Source: a virus. From it: 42,010 bases of DNA. The notes beneath the pieces are model-generated. The model did not search any database. It saw nothing but the letters and a program-made list of their open reading frames with translations, and was not told the origin of the DNA. Position numbers and translations under genes: made by a program. Shown piece by piece: positions 1-9,580 of this stretch. The stretch spans positions 1 through 42,010 of IMG/VR virus record IMGVR_UViG_3300013104_000013; one strand, given 5' to 3'. Numbering within the stretch: position 1 is the stretch's first letter; each line of letters opens with the position of its first letter.

Positions 1-123
1 CAATGTCTGTGAGAATTGAAGCAACGCTGCCGGATAGTTTTTGCAAGGCCTGCATAATCGTATCGGTAGCAGCAACGGCAACGTGAGTAGTTCCAGCCAC
101 AAACCCAGTAAGTAATGCACCAA
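1..123. repeat. Left copy of 123-bp terminal repeat (circular join)
   Basis: Bases 1-123 are identical to 41888-42010. The repeat lies inside the tail-fibre reading frame, which stays open across the join, so merging the copies restores one 657-codon gene. This is what an assembler leaves when it closes a circular or circularly permuted molecule. A physical direct terminal repeat is less likely because it would split a gene. Confidence 0.95.
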
Positions 124-1735
124 CTGTCCGGGCTAATGTCCAGTACTTATTAGTACTTCCCTCTGGCACATTGTCTGTGGTGCCAGGACTTGCTACAAGT
201 TCAATGTATGTCGACCCGCTCCACCTGTATTGAGCGTTTGTATCCAAGGCGATGTAAATCTTCCCTGTCTCGCCTGTCCCTGGGAATGTAGCAAGATTTG
301 CGTATTCTAAAACATCATCTACATACGAAGGCAGATATACAGAATCAATCAGCGAACTTGAATTAAGCGGAACTACACCATTTGCAGCGCCCTTTTCAGT
401 TGTTGCTATCCTTGCGCCAATCGCAGCCAATTGAGCTGTTGAAACTGGCTTATTAGCATCTGAAGTATTATCAACCTGGCTTAATCCCACTGCAATTTTA
501 TCAAGCAGGGCCAAGGTCTTATTCCCTCTAAAGTATTCCGATGCCAGTCCGGTTGGTAACAAATCCTCTTTGTCTGATAGCGCTGAATTAACAGCTGATT
601 TACTAGGTGCTACGGTTGTGCTTGCAGTTAAGTTATTCTCAACTTTTGCATCAGCATAAGCATTTGAGGCGGTGTTATTAGCGTTGTCACCTGTATTGCT
701 GCCCGACAAAGTAGTAATACCTAAAGCAGCACGTATCTCCGCGCCTGTCATTGAACCTCCGCCACCACCACCAGAATTTCCGTCAGCTCCAAACCCAATA
801 ACATAGTATAACTTCTGGCCCTGGTTATCTATGGTAAGGATGTTTTTTGTATCCTCATCATACCAAGCATTGGCAGGAAAATAAGTGTTAGTGCCAATGA
901 TTGCTGGGTTAGGCATCGAAAGCTGAACGGTTGTAAACTCCAAAGCTCCATGCTTCTGTAAATACGTTCGTCCATCAGCATCACCAGGTACAGGATCTGT
1001 GTCCCATGTTATAATCAAAGGATCATCAGAAGCTTCCAATGTGCCTGACGTTGGTGTGCCTGACGAGCCCCCAGTATTTTTAGCGCCAATAACACTCCAT
1101 GTTGCTGTGCCTGGCACTACATAGTCAAACGGGAAAGTATTTGCCTCTACTTGACTAATGTAATTTTTAAATGGTGCATTGGTATCAACAACAAAATCTC
1201 CCAAGTCGTATGTTTCACCAGAATCATAGGGAAACTTATATGGACCAATATGCTCCCATTCACCAGGACTTGTCTCAGGCGTATTGCCTAAATTTGCATT
1301 AACAAGCGATTTGTAAACGTGATACCCGCTGCCTCCAAGGTTTCGCCATACATAAATATCAGTAGCGTACGAAATAACATTGTTCCACTCATTTGGAGCG
1401 CCATCAACACCGGTATAATGCCAGGCAGTTTCACCAGTACCATTTAAAGTAGGTTCAGTTATGTTATTTACAATTTCAGAACGAAATAAATACTCAGTTC
1501 CATCTATAATATGACTTCTGTACTCATTTAATCCAGTAGGCTCTCCTTCAACCCATGGCTTTAAAACACTGCCACTGGTCGCAATATCTAACTCGCCGCG
1601 TGTAATTAGCGATAGTGGATCGCTCAAGTCATAAGCACCACCATATCTAAGAGGGTTTTTTACAGTAATAAACCCAAGCTTACTAAGAATGGTGTTTACC
1701 TGAAATTTAAAAGACTTTAAATCGTGCTTACTCAT
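1..1735 (-). CDS. Tail fibre protein, N-terminal part (gene crosses the circular join)
   Basis: The frame opens at the ATG complementary to 1733-1735 (M-S-K-H-D-L-K) and stays open to base 1, then continues from the right end of the window to a stop at 41649. The joined protein is 657 aa. It contains carbohydrate-module-like segments rich in Trp, Gly and Thr, a glycine-rich hinge (SGGGGGG) near residue 323, and a C-terminal phage-fibre repeat (see the other part). It follows the collar-domain gene in the late operon, so a host-binding fibre is the likely role. The start lies only 3 bases downstream of a 23-bp dyad. Family assignment rests on composition, repeats and position; the receptor is unknown. 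Confidence 0.8.
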   Translation of the reverse strand, partial: MSKHDLKSFKFQVNTILSKLGFITVKNPLRYGGAYDLSDPLSLITRGELDIATSGSVLKPWVEGEPTGLNEYRSHIIDGTEYLFRSEIVNNITEPTLNGTGETAWHYTGVDGAPNEWNNVISYATDIYVWRNLGGSGYHVYKSLVNANLGNTPETSPGEWEHIGPYKFPYDSGETYDLGDFVVDTNAPFKNYISQVEANTFPFDYVVPGTATWSVIGAKNTGGSSGTPTSGTLEASDDPLIITWDTDPVPGDADGRTYLQKHGALEFTTVQLSMPNPAIIGTNTYFPANAWYDEDTKNILTIDNQGQKLYYVIGFGADGNSGGGGGGSMTGAEIRAALGITTLSGSNTGDNANNTASNAYADAKVENNLTASTTVAPSKSAVNSALSDKEDLLPTGLASEYFRGNKTLALLDKIAVGLSQVDNTSDANKPVSTAQLAAIGARIATTEKGAANGVVPLNSSSLIDSVYLPSYVDDVLEYANLATFPGTGETGKIYIALDTNAQYRWSGSTYIELVASPGTTDNVPEGSTNKYWTLARTVGALLTGFVAGTTHVAVAATDTIMQALQKLSGSVASILTDI

Positions 1736-1738
1736 AAC

Positions 1739-1761
1739 ATGACTTTAATGATATTTGTCAT
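1739..1761. promoter_or_regulatory. 23-bp dyad site A (ATGACT-N11-TGTCAT), before tail fibre gene
   Basis: This is one of four near-palindromic sites with half-sites six bases long and 11 bases between them. It includes TGATATTTGTCA at 1749-1760, which differs by one base from the operator TGACATTTGTCA in front of the repressor. It fills the 40-bp gap between the collar gene's stop (1776) and the fibre start (1735). Unlike the other three sites it has no clear TAnnTTTG element downstream; the nearest match on the minus strand is TAATTTTA (1761-1768). Its role here is less clear: operator, roadblock, or a weak promoter. Confidence 0.6.
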
Positions 1762-1775
1762 AAAATTAGTTAAAA

Positions 1776-3404
1776 TTATTCATTTTCGTTCATATTGGTC
1801 ACAAACCATGTAGCTAATGATGGCTGCATGTTATTATGAGCAAAACCTTTACCGAAAGTTCCAACTGGCTTATCAAATGGACCAGACCTATTATAACCAA
1901 CCCCTCCCCCATATTGATTGTTGTCGATGCCACCAACTCCCTGCCCCATTACGGTAACTACAGGCAATTCATCCTGTGTTAACGTATGTGTCTTTTCTCC
2001 AAATACTTTTTTGGCCTCATTTAAATTCGGGTCTGTAGGGTCTACTCCCACCGGAGCTAAACCGGTGTAATTAGTGCTGCCGTTACGGCCATCAGCTATA
2101 ACCCATCCTACCCATTTCGTATTTTCCCTACCCAGGCCTGTTGCAATATCGAAGTCAAGATCAAATTCACCAGGGAAAGTTTCGACATACATAATTGTCG
2201 CGTTCTTACCAAGATTGATAACAGGTGCTGGGTTCGGATTGTTACCTATACTTACCGGATCCACATCTGTCTGCAGGTAAATAAACTGAATATCAACATC
2301 TACATCAGGACCATCTAAGCCGGTCACATATACTATTGTTGTGCCGGTAAACCAATATGGGACGGTCTGTATGAATTTTGCATCGTCAACATCGAACTCC
2401 CCTATTTCATCCCCGCCTGGTGTAACTCCAAATTTTACCGTCAAGTCACCAGCAGGACCTCGTTTAGTTATTAATATCTGTTCAAGCAGGGATGCCGACT
2501 TGAATACTCCCGGTACATTAAAGTTGTCCGATTTGTTGAAATGATCTGATCGTTGAGCCATTGGATAAAAAATATTGTCCTCATCTTCCGAAGGGACTGT
2601 TTTATACTTGGTGAAATTATTGTTCGCAGGCTGTATGTCTATGCTCGCCCCAGCGAATGAGTTATCGTCATTGGTTGAAATCTCGTAGTCACTACCTTCT
2701 ACAATCTGGTAGTAGATGTTATTATACTTTACCTGGTCAACAGATTGAATAAAATTAACCTTGTCAATAACCCATGGCGGCAACCCTACCCTGTAGCCAA
2801 GATAGAATTTGAACTTCCTGAATGGCGTAGCGCTCAACAGTGTTGAATTTACGCTTTGATCGACATAAATAGCCCGATTGTTACCAGGCGAATAGTCTTT
2901 TATAGCTGATTCTACCCTGAAATTAAACACTATACCAGTTTCAAATATGACATCTAGGTCATTCACGCTGTTTTTATATTGCAGAAGTAGCGTATTTTCC
3001 TGGGTTTGGCTTACACATATAGGCTCAGACATGATTAGATGCTCATCGTCATTTTCATCCGTATAGCTGAATTCTGTGTAATATTTGCCAACAGGCAAGG
3101 TAATAAACTCAAATTCCAGCTCATAAACCTTGAATGTCTGACCTACTATGACTGTAGGTTTTTCGGACCATGAAGCAGTTCCTATAATGGCATCAGTAAC
3201 AATGTCTCTGAATAGTAGATCCGTCGGTTCAAAATCCGACACTATCTGGAGCCTTAACACATCTGATACCTGCCACTTCTGGAAATAGCATTTAGGGTTT
3301 TGATAACTCAATACCTGGTCAACAGCGAAATTACCGTCAAAGCTATTGTTTATGTTTGACGTGTCAATAAAACGTAAAGGGTTGAGTATTGCTATATTGA
3401 ACAT
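1776..3404 (-). CDS. Tail protein with C-terminal collar-like domain
   Basis: The 542-aa protein begins one base after the upstream gene's stop. The N-terminal 380 residues are beta-rich with no family I recognise. The last ~120 residues resemble phage tail-collar domains: GWVIADGRNGSTNYTG, then VFGEKTHTLTQDELP, a glycine-rich stretch, and a closing N-N-M-Q-P-S-L-A-T-W. In collar domains the segment after the ELP motif usually carries a metal-binding H-N-H; here it reads V-V-T-V-M-G, so that motif is missing. Between the tail-tip gene and the fibre gene, it probably forms the base of the fibre or part of the baseplate. Confidence 0.7.
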   Translation of the reverse strand: MFNIAILNPLRFIDTSNINNSFDGNFAVDQVLSYQNPKCYFQKWQVSDVLRLQIVSDFEPTDLLFRDIVTDAIIGTASWSEKPTVIVGQTFKVYELEFEFITLPVGKYYTEFSYTDENDDEHLIMSEPICVSQTQENTLLLQYKNSVNDLDVIFETGIVFNFRVESAIKDYSPGNNRAIYVDQSVNSTLLSATPFRKFKFYLGYRVGLPPWVIDKVNFIQSVDQVKYNNIYYQIVEGSDYEISTNDDNSFAGASIDIQPANNNFTKYKTVPSEDEDNIFYPMAQRSDHFNKSDNFNVPGVFKSASLLEQILITKRGPAGDLTVKFGVTPGGDEIGEFDVDDAKFIQTVPYWFTGTTIVYVTGLDGPDVDVDIQFIYLQTDVDPVSIGNNPNPAPVINLGKNATIMYVETFPGEFDLDFDIATGLGRENTKWVGWVIADGRNGSTNYTGLAPVGVDPTDPNLNEAKKVFGEKTHTLTQDELPVVTVMGQGVGGIDNNQYGGGVGYNRSGPFDKPVGTFGKGFAHNNMQPSLATWFVTNMNENE

Positions 3405-5414
3405 CTATGTTAAGTTTAGAAGGTTATTGTCTGGGGTTAATAATAATTCGAGTTCTTGCTCTGTATTCCTGGCTATATCGATTGAAGCATTTAGGATAAA
3501 TCCCTTTAGGGTAACTCCTTTCCACACAAAAGATATGTATCCGAAGGGCATGGTGTCAAACAGAATCCTGGCCCCAAAAGGTAAAGAGCATGAAATTGTT
3601 GCCAGGTGGGGGATAAAATATTTTTGAGGTAATGAAGAAACCTGTATGTTTTCGTTCTCCTTAACCCCTACACTATCAATTACTGTTCGTAATTCAGCAT
3701 TCTTTTCCGCGCTGGCAAAGTTTATATAATACCCATCCATTTTGTCCAGGACGCTTCTTAAATAAGCGCCATGCCTTAATAGGTTTTTCTTGGGGGTTAT
3801 TCTTAAATTGTAAGACCCGGCACCAACTCCATCTGGCAATCCGGTTACACTTTGGTATGACGAACCTAAAATAGGCCGGTACAATTCCCCGTCCTTGTAA
3901 CAGTCTATAATGAATGTGTCGTTATCACTGCTTGTGTCGTTGGATTTTTTTGGAGCATCGGTTTTCTTAATGTTATAGTCTACCCGCATTTTTTCTATGC
4001 CGTATTGATCTGCCCTGGCTTCACTTACCCAATCCATTGTAGTTTGAACCCTGGTTATTGGCCATTCCCACTCCTGACCTGAATTGTATTCCTCAAGGCC
4101 GTTCTTTTCGTCTGTATTACCGTCATCATAACCAACCTTTGCTCCACTCGCCATGTACGATTCCGCGCATTTAATGCGGCATTTTGATACCTGGCCTACA
4201 TTGCATATTTGCAAGTTACGGGTAAAGTACGACCTTAATTCAAGTCGAATAGCGTTGTTTTCCACCCCTAATCCTGTGTCATCGATGCTATTTAGCGTCT
4301 GAAATAATTGTTTAAGTGAAAACTGTATTTTGGCGTTCTCAATCTCACGTATAGCGTTTCCAGACGTAAATATTAAGTTCTCCCATGTGGTGGAAAGCAG
4401 GTTAGATATTGCCTCAGTGCCTGGTGTAACCCTGCGCATAACTCTTTTGAAGAAATCAGCAGCTTTTATCCCCTTGCATTTTGACGGGTCTGATACAGAA
4501 TTGTAACCTGCAGTGAAGCTTGTAGATTCTGAAATTGTTAGCCTGTTGCTACCGGTTCCGTTCGTCCTGAAGTAGAGGAACAGCTTCTGGCCGGCAGTCA
4601 TGTTTATGGTCTTATCAAACTCCACGTCATAACTACCACCTACACTTGCTGATGGATCGGAATATATAGTTTCTACAGTAGTATTCGTTTGGTCCTTAAT
4701 TAATATCGCAAACCCAGGGCCACCATTGAACAGGAAGTAACTGCCCTTTACCCGACCTTTTATTGTTACCTGTTGGTTTCTTGTAGCACGCAGAAACCAG
4801 TTTCCACTATCAGCAAATGACGTATCTCCTACAGCCTGAAATGATGTGCTTTGAGACTCAACAAATCCGGATTGAAAAGACCCTGATGTGATAGATACCT
4901 CTGGAATAAACCGATTTTGATTAGGGCCTGACGGAGTAAATATCCAGTCAGCACTTTCATTGAACTTCACGCCGGGAAGTTCCATTGTAACCACGTCATC
5001 ACCTATAAGATCATATTCATATTTGGTGTTTTCATAAGCTTTGATACGCTCAGAAACTCCTGACTGCATAAGTGTAACAATGAATTTGTCTTTTTCGTCA
5101 TCTGCCTTTGAGAAATCTATATCACCGATAAAAGCTGTTTCGTAAGCAAGATTTGACCTGTTTTGCTGCTTAACTTCAAATACTACTCCGGCCTGAACAC
5201 CTTTTGAATAATATGCCCTTCTGAGTATGGAAGCGCCATCCAACACGAATTCTAATGGAAAGCCAAATGTTCTGATCAATCCAAAGTATGATGCGTCACG
5301 TTTGTATGATACTTTAGAGTTGTTATCCCAGCCGTCTGGAGCAAAAACAATCTCTGTAGTCACATTGTCTACTGTGAGGAAATACCGAAAATCATGTCCT
5401 AAAACCTCGTTCAT
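3405..5414 (-). CDS. Large tail-tip/baseplate protein
   Basis: The 669-aa protein directly follows the tape measure gene, with TAATG stop/start overlap at 5412-5416. This is the slot of distal-tail and tail-tip (Dit/Tal-type) proteins in siphoviruses. It has no signal peptide or membrane segment and is mostly beta-strand-like. A middle part (roughly residues 190-290) has the pattern of a carbohydrate-binding beta sandwich. The function is assigned from position and size, not from a catalytic motif. Confidence 0.6.
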   Translation of the reverse strand: MNEVLGHDFRYFLTVDNVTTEIVFAPDGWDNNSKVSYKRDASYFGLIRTFGFPLEFVLDGASILRRAYYSKGVQAGVVFEVKQQNRSNLAYETAFIGDIDFSKADDEKDKFIVTLMQSGVSERIKAYENTKYEYDLIGDDVVTMELPGVKFNESADWIFTPSGPNQNRFIPEVSITSGSFQSGFVESQSTSFQAVGDTSFADSGNWFLRATRNQQVTIKGRVKGSYFLFNGGPGFAILIKDQTNTTVETIYSDPSASVGGSYDVEFDKTINMTAGQKLFLYFRTNGTGSNRLTISESTSFTAGYNSVSDPSKCKGIKAADFFKRVMRRVTPGTEAISNLLSTTWENLIFTSGNAIREIENAKIQFSLKQLFQTLNSIDDTGLGVENNAIRLELRSYFTRNLQICNVGQVSKCRIKCAESYMASGAKVGYDDGNTDEKNGLEEYNSGQEWEWPITRVQTTMDWVSEARADQYGIEKMRVDYNIKKTDAPKKSNDTSSDNDTFIIDCYKDGELYRPILGSSYQSVTGLPDGVGAGSYNLRITPKKNLLRHGAYLRSVLDKMDGYYINFASAEKNAELRTVIDSVGVKENENIQVSSLPQKYFIPHLATISCSLPFGARILFDTMPFGYISFVWKGVTLKGFILNASIDIARNTEQELELLLTPDNNLLNLT

Positions 5415-8400
5415 TAGCTGAAATTTCTACTGATGTAATCACTCATGTTATATACCTGTACTATCGGTGGCTTTGCTTGCTTTTGTCTTGACAAGGCTTT
5501 TTCAATCCTAGATGTACTGTTTCTTTGCTCCATAATAAGCCTGTCAATATCAATATTACCTGGCCCAATAAAAGTCGAACTCAATTGAGGTTTAGCGATC
5601 ATACGCTTTAACTCTGGTCCGCTGATAATTTGAGTCCCGGCAGAAACATGCGTCAATGTTGGTTTATTCGGAGTTAACGAAGTGGAACCGTCAGGATCTA
5701 TCCTCAATTCGTGTTCGTATCCATCACCTACCCATGCAAGCCCTGAATAGTTATCGCTTTTCTTTTTACCATCTTTGTACTGCGGGATTGGTGTAGCCAG
5801 AACTGCGGCTATCTGGACTGCTCCTATAGCGCCCTGTGCAATTGCAAGGGGAATTCCTATAGGCCATCCAAATTCAGCATAGGTTTTCATTATAGCCTCA
5901 GCAGTACTCATCCCAATGTTGGCAATACTCATAGCTTTTTGGAACCTAGCTTTTCTTTGATCTATCTCCCTTTGACGCTTCTCTAAAGCTTCTTTATTTG
6001 CTAAAGCGGTAGCTTCTATGACAGCAATTTTATCGGCTTTCTCCTGCTCTGTGAGTAGACTGTTATTTACATTGTCAATTTCTATCTGTTTACGCTTCTC
6101 GCCCAGATCAATTTCATTTTGAATTCTGTTCTTGTCGTTTTCAAACGTACCCTCTACTATAGATACTGCCAGATTGGAAATCTCTGTTTGAAATTGTTTC
6201 TTTTTGTCTGCAAGTTGCTTGTCAACTTCCGCACGTCTTTTGGCGTTTTCTTCCTCAGTTTTTGCTACCTTATTATTGTCCGCAATCAACCCTTTAGTGA
6301 CATATTCGCTTGCCTCAAGTTTAAGTTTAGCTAGTTTCTTTTCATATTCAGCGCGCTGATCAACACTTAACGACGAAATATTTAATAGTTCTTCAGTTTG
6401 TCTAATTTCCTCATTGATATATTTAAGGAAATACTCCTTTTGAAGTTGTAGCCTTAATTCTTCATGCTGCTTTTCGCTAATAGTTCCGTTGTTATACGCT
6501 TGGTTTAATAATTGGAGTTTTAATGATTCTTCATTATTAATTGCATTTAGTACCTCTTGATTAGCGCGAAGCCTTGCTTTCATCTCGTCGGATAACTGAT
6601 CTTCCATCAGTTTTTGGAGCATTTCTCTCCCCTCGGCCCTAACATCCTGCAACTGCGTTTGCCTCTGTTCTTCAAGAAAAACTATCTTGTCTTTATTTCC
6701 TTTGGCTTTCTTTAGTTCTCGATCATAATTAATACGGACAAGTTCTTCACTCTGGTTAATGTAAACATCTAATGTGGACAATCTTAACTCGTAAGATTCT
6801 TTTTCATTGTCTATAATCCTTTTTGAAGCATCTTTAGTGCGTTCTACCCGTTCGCGCTGAGCATCAAACTCCGAAGTGTCAATTTTCCCTTTTCCCTTTT
6901 TATTTTTACTGTCGAACTCCCCGCCAAAAAAGTCTGCAAATCCTGATGCTTTAGCAAGTTTTGCCGCTTCAGTCTGAAGCTTTTCAAATATCCCCTTTAG
7001 TGTATTTTGTTGGTTTTCTGCAGCCGTAGCCAGCTCCTTTGTCCTCTCTTTGATTAAAGTCTTTGTGACGCTATCATCCTGAGTAAATGCAGCTTTTAAT
7101 CGTTGTGCAAAGCTTAAATTTTCAATTTTTTTATCTCCAGGAGCCCCTGTAATTGCCAAATCCTTTTCCCCTTGGGCTCGGACCTTTTCGGCTTCAAAAG
7201 CACTTTCTGCGGCCTCTTTTAGTGCTAATTGTGCAGCTGCTTTAAGCAGGGTAACTTTTATGTATGCTTCAGCATTCTTATTTAAAGCAGCCTCAGCATC
7301 ATTTAGGTTTGTAACCTCACCAGTTGTTTTTCCTATCGTTTCATTATATTGATTTAATACCTTTTCTTTATCTAGAAATCCTTCCTTAGCTAGCTTTATG
7401 TTAACTCTGAGTTCTGAAACATTCATTATGGCTTCCTTGACCCCGCTATCTTTCATAGCTTCGCCTAACAGCCTTTGTCTTTCGGTAAACTCATCCAATG
7501 CTTTTGTACCCTGAAATGTTGCCGATATAAAGTCGCCAATTTCTTTTCCGTAAACAGTTAGCAATGTAATCCCTACACTTAGAGCGGTGCCCCATGAAAA
7601 CACAGACGCCGCCAGCTGCTTAAATAAGCCAGGCACTTTCTGACCTTCTGCCCTCATCGCTTTAATTTCCGCCTGAGTCTGCTTTATTTGGTCAAAGAAT
7701 ATAGGCAAGTTATTGGATAGCGCCATAAATCCTGTCTGTACGCTATAAGTAAAGGCAGGGAACTCTCTTGTTAATTGGTTTACTGAGTTGGTCAACCCAT
7801 TAAATCCACTTTTGTAGTTGCCTACATTTCTTTGATTCTTACCAAGAACTGCATCAATTGCTTTTAGTCTAGCGTCCAGTTCAGATACCGATTTCGCCGC
7901 TTCTTTAAACTGCTTACTGTTCTCACCGTAAATTATCGCTAAATCCTGCGCCCTTTTACGTTGCTTTTCCAGTTCATTTGAAAGTATCGTATACGGGCGG
8001 CTATTATTTGCTATCTGCTCTGCTGTTTTTTTATAGGCCGCCTGCTTCTTTTCTTCGGCTAATATTTCTTTCTTGCTTGCGTTCTCAAGCTGCTTGGCCT
8101 TTTTTTCTTGCAGTTGCTGCTCTTTTTGTATCTTCCTTTCAAAATCTGCAGCCGCCTTTGTTCTAAAGTTTGCCAGCTTATCCTCCGCCATCATACGCTC
8201 AGCTGTCAATTTCTTTAGGCGCTCTTCCAGGATAGCGATTTTTTTCATCAATTGTTCAAGATCCGAAAACGTTTTAACGCTTGCCATCGATGCCCCAAAT
8301 TTCTGTGCGTTAAGTATGTTCTGTACCAGGACTTCATTAGTTGCTTCCAGCGCTTTCTCAAGCTTTGCAATCTGGGCATACGCCGCCTCACTAACTAATT

Positions 8401-8425
8401 CATTAATTAACTGTTCGTTGGCCAT
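5414..8425 (-). CDS. Tail tape measure protein
   Basis: At 1003 aa this is the longest gene in the genome and lies where a tape measure is expected. The N-terminal 200 residues and residues ~520-800 are long charged coiled coil rich in K, E, Q and A. Two hydrophobic segments follow the usual pattern: a short one near residue 275 (FSWGTALSVGITLLTVYG) and one near 865-890 (GWPIGIPLAIAQGAIGAVQI). The C-terminus with GLAWVGDGYEHELRI resembles other Bacteroidota phage tape measures. With about 1.5 angstrom per residue the tail would be around 150 nm (inference). The start overlaps the upstream gene by 23 bases. Confidence 0.9.
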   Translation of the reverse strand: MANEQLINELVSEAAYAQIAKLEKALEATNEVLVQNILNAQKFGASMASVKTFSDLEQLMKKIAILEERLKKLTAERMMAEDKLANFRTKAAADFERKIQKEQQLQEKKAKQLENASKKEILAEEKKQAAYKKTAEQIANNSRPYTILSNELEKQRKRAQDLAIIYGENSKQFKEAAKSVSELDARLKAIDAVLGKNQRNVGNYKSGFNGLTNSVNQLTREFPAFTYSVQTGFMALSNNLPIFFDQIKQTQAEIKAMRAEGQKVPGLFKQLAASVFSWGTALSVGITLLTVYGKEIGDFISATFQGTKALDEFTERQRLLGEAMKDSGVKEAIMNVSELRVNIKLAKEGFLDKEKVLNQYNETIGKTTGEVTNLNDAEAALNKNAEAYIKVTLLKAAAQLALKEAAESAFEAEKVRAQGEKDLAITGAPGDKKIENLSFAQRLKAAFTQDDSVTKTLIKERTKELATAAENQQNTLKGIFEKLQTEAAKLAKASGFADFFGGEFDSKNKKGKGKIDTSEFDAQRERVERTKDASKRIIDNEKESYELRLSTLDVYINQSEELVRINYDRELKKAKGNKDKIVFLEEQRQTQLQDVRAEGREMLQKLMEDQLSDEMKARLRANQEVLNAINNEESLKLQLLNQAYNNGTISEKQHEELRLQLQKEYFLKYINEEIRQTEELLNISSLSVDQRAEYEKKLAKLKLEASEYVTKGLIADNNKVAKTEEENAKRRAEVDKQLADKKKQFQTEISNLAVSIVEGTFENDKNRIQNEIDLGEKRKQIEIDNVNNSLLTEQEKADKIAVIEATALANKEALEKRQREIDQRKARFQKAMSIANIGMSTAEAIMKTYAEFGWPIGIPLAIAQGAIGAVQIAAVLATPIPQYKDGKKKSDNYSGLAWVGDGYEHELRIDPDGSTSLTPNKPTLTHVSAGTQIISGPELKRMIAKPQLSSTFIGPGNIDIDRLIMEQRNSTSRIEKALSRQKQAKPPIVQVYNMSDYISRNFS

Positions 8426-9014
8426 TTGGTGTATTTTCTAAATTAAAAGCCTTGATATCTTTAACAAACTCCATAACTGAGGTTGTTTTTGGGTCGATTG
8501 CGAACTGGTTGAACCGGGAAATCTGCCGGATTAAACCATAGAAATCTTCTTCTGTGGTTTCGCTTTCCGCTCCTTTTATCTTTGAATATTCGGCCTCAGC
8601 CTCCTGCTTCTGCAGCACGTATTTTTTGGATGATGATACAACCCTTCTCAGGTCGTCATTCAACGACTCAGGGGTAAACTTGTACCTGAACCCCATGCTA
8701 ACAAGCGCATCACAAATACGCTTATCATATGAATGGCTTAAAAACTTTAAGCATTCGTTAATGACATTCAGCTTGTGGCCCAAAACGGTAATTTCCTTCA
8801 CCAGGGAGAACAAATGCGCGCTTCTGGGATTGCCGGAAATCGAAGTGTATTCTTCAAATATCCTTTCCCAGATAGATTGCAGGTCAGCTTTAGAAGTTAA
8901 AGCTGATTTATTCTCAGCATACAGCCAGTTTAAATCACCGTGTACAACTATTTTAATGAAGTTGTACAATGGAAGCTCACTGCATGAGTTGTATGTTTTA
9001 CGCGTTCTTATCAT
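8403..9014 (-). CDS. Putative tail assembly protein upstream of tape measure
   Basis: This 203-aa soluble protein overlaps the following tape measure gene by 23 bases and the preceding gene by 4 (ATGA). Its place just before the tape measure is that of tail assembly chaperones (G/GT), and its helical, charged sequence fits. I saw no slippery heptamer and no -1 extension, so the usual programmed frameshift appears absent or replaced by this single gene. No family motif is recognised. Confidence 0.5.
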   Translation of the reverse strand: MIRTRKTYNSCSELPLYNFIKIVVHGDLNWLYAENKSALTSKADLQSIWERIFEEYTSISGNPRSAHLFSLVKEITVLGHKLNVINECLKFLSHSYDKRICDALVSMGFRYKFTPESLNDDLRRVVSSSKKYVLQKQEAEAEYSKIKGAESETTEEDFYGLIRQISRFNQFAIDPKTTSVMEFVKDIKAFNLENTPNGQRTVN

Positions 9015-9457
9015 GTGAATTTAAGCCCTGTTTTTCCTGTAATGTATTTCTGAACTGCTGGCAATATTGTGTCAAGGGAGTAAGTCTTTTTACTATCCTT
9101 GGTTAAACCGAATATTGTATTTCCGTATTGCTTTTTAAGCTTATCTGACTTTGAGTCCTTACTATCAAACTCGAATGTGGTTTTTGTCACATCCAGCGTA
9201 AAACCATTGTAGAAATCTTTTTTGTCAGATAAATCCACGTATCCAAAGCCAGGCTGTGGGTTTTTCCTGTTTTTGTACTGAGCGTAATACTTGTTTTTAT
9301 ACTCCCCTATCTTGTTGCCATCTGCCTTAAGCCCAAATTGAAACATCTGAAGCTGGTTAAGTAGTATTGCATCTGCTTTGGTCCTTACGATAATATCCGG
9401 GACAGCCGATCTTAGGTCAACTGTTTTAACTTTATCTAAAAGGCCCTGTATTGTCAT
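9011..9457 (-). CDS. Hypothetical tail-module protein
   Basis: A 148-aa basic protein, the first gene after the promoter/dyad at 9474-9511. A Lys/Tyr/Asn-rich middle part (GEYKNKYYAQYKNRKNPQPG) precedes a short acidic-basic stretch. It overlaps the next gene by 4 bases. The position suggests a tail completion or minor tail protein; the sequence itself does not identify it. Confidence 0.5.
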   Translation of the reverse strand: MTIQGLLDKVKTVDLRSAVPDIIVRTKADAILLNQLQMFQFGLKADGNKIGEYKNKYYAQYKNRKNPQPGFGYVDLSDKKDFYNGFTLDVTKTTFEFDSKDSKSDKLKKQYGNTIFGLTKDSKKTYSLDTILPAVQKYITGKTGLKFT

Positions 9458-9473
9458 TGTTGTAAGCTTTAAT

Positions 9474-9511
9474 CAAAGATAGTAATTTATGACAATATTG
9501 ATATATGTCAT
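9474..9511 (-). promoter_or_regulatory. Late promoter for tail genes with 23-bp dyad site B
   Basis: The minus strand carries TATCTTTG (9474-9481), a match to the Bacteroidota -7 element TAnnTTTG, 17 bases before the ATG at 9457. Seven bases upstream of it is the dyad ATGACA-N11-TGTCAT (9489-9511), which includes TGATATATGTCA at 9499-9510. No TTTG -33 box lies at the usual distance, so the dyad may replace it as a regulator-binding site. It follows a terminator (9929-9958), so the tail genes probably have their own transcript. Confidence 0.65.
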
Positions 9512-9580
9512 ATTGTTATTATCGTATCTAGACACAGAACCCATGGAATAACATTTCTCCGAAGTTTTATATATTTGGGA

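Noticed and set aside
1-123. Physical direct terminal repeat
   Set aside because: It lies inside a continuous gene; merging the copies restores one reading frame, so assembly overlap of a circle is the simpler reading.
3346-3627. Plus-strand open frame over tail genes, and many similar ones elsewhere
   Set aside because: It overlaps well-supported minus-strand genes, has no protein-family features and shows the composition of a reversed coding strand.
8403-9457. Possible -1 frameshift tail chaperone pair (G/GT)
   Set aside because: The two genes overlap by only 4 bases, there is no slippery heptamer, and each is a complete frame with its own start.
9570-9577. TATATTTG as promoter of the plus-strand gene at 9581
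   Set aside because: A transcript from it would start at or after the ATG, and no TTG lies at -33 distance. The gene may use another element.
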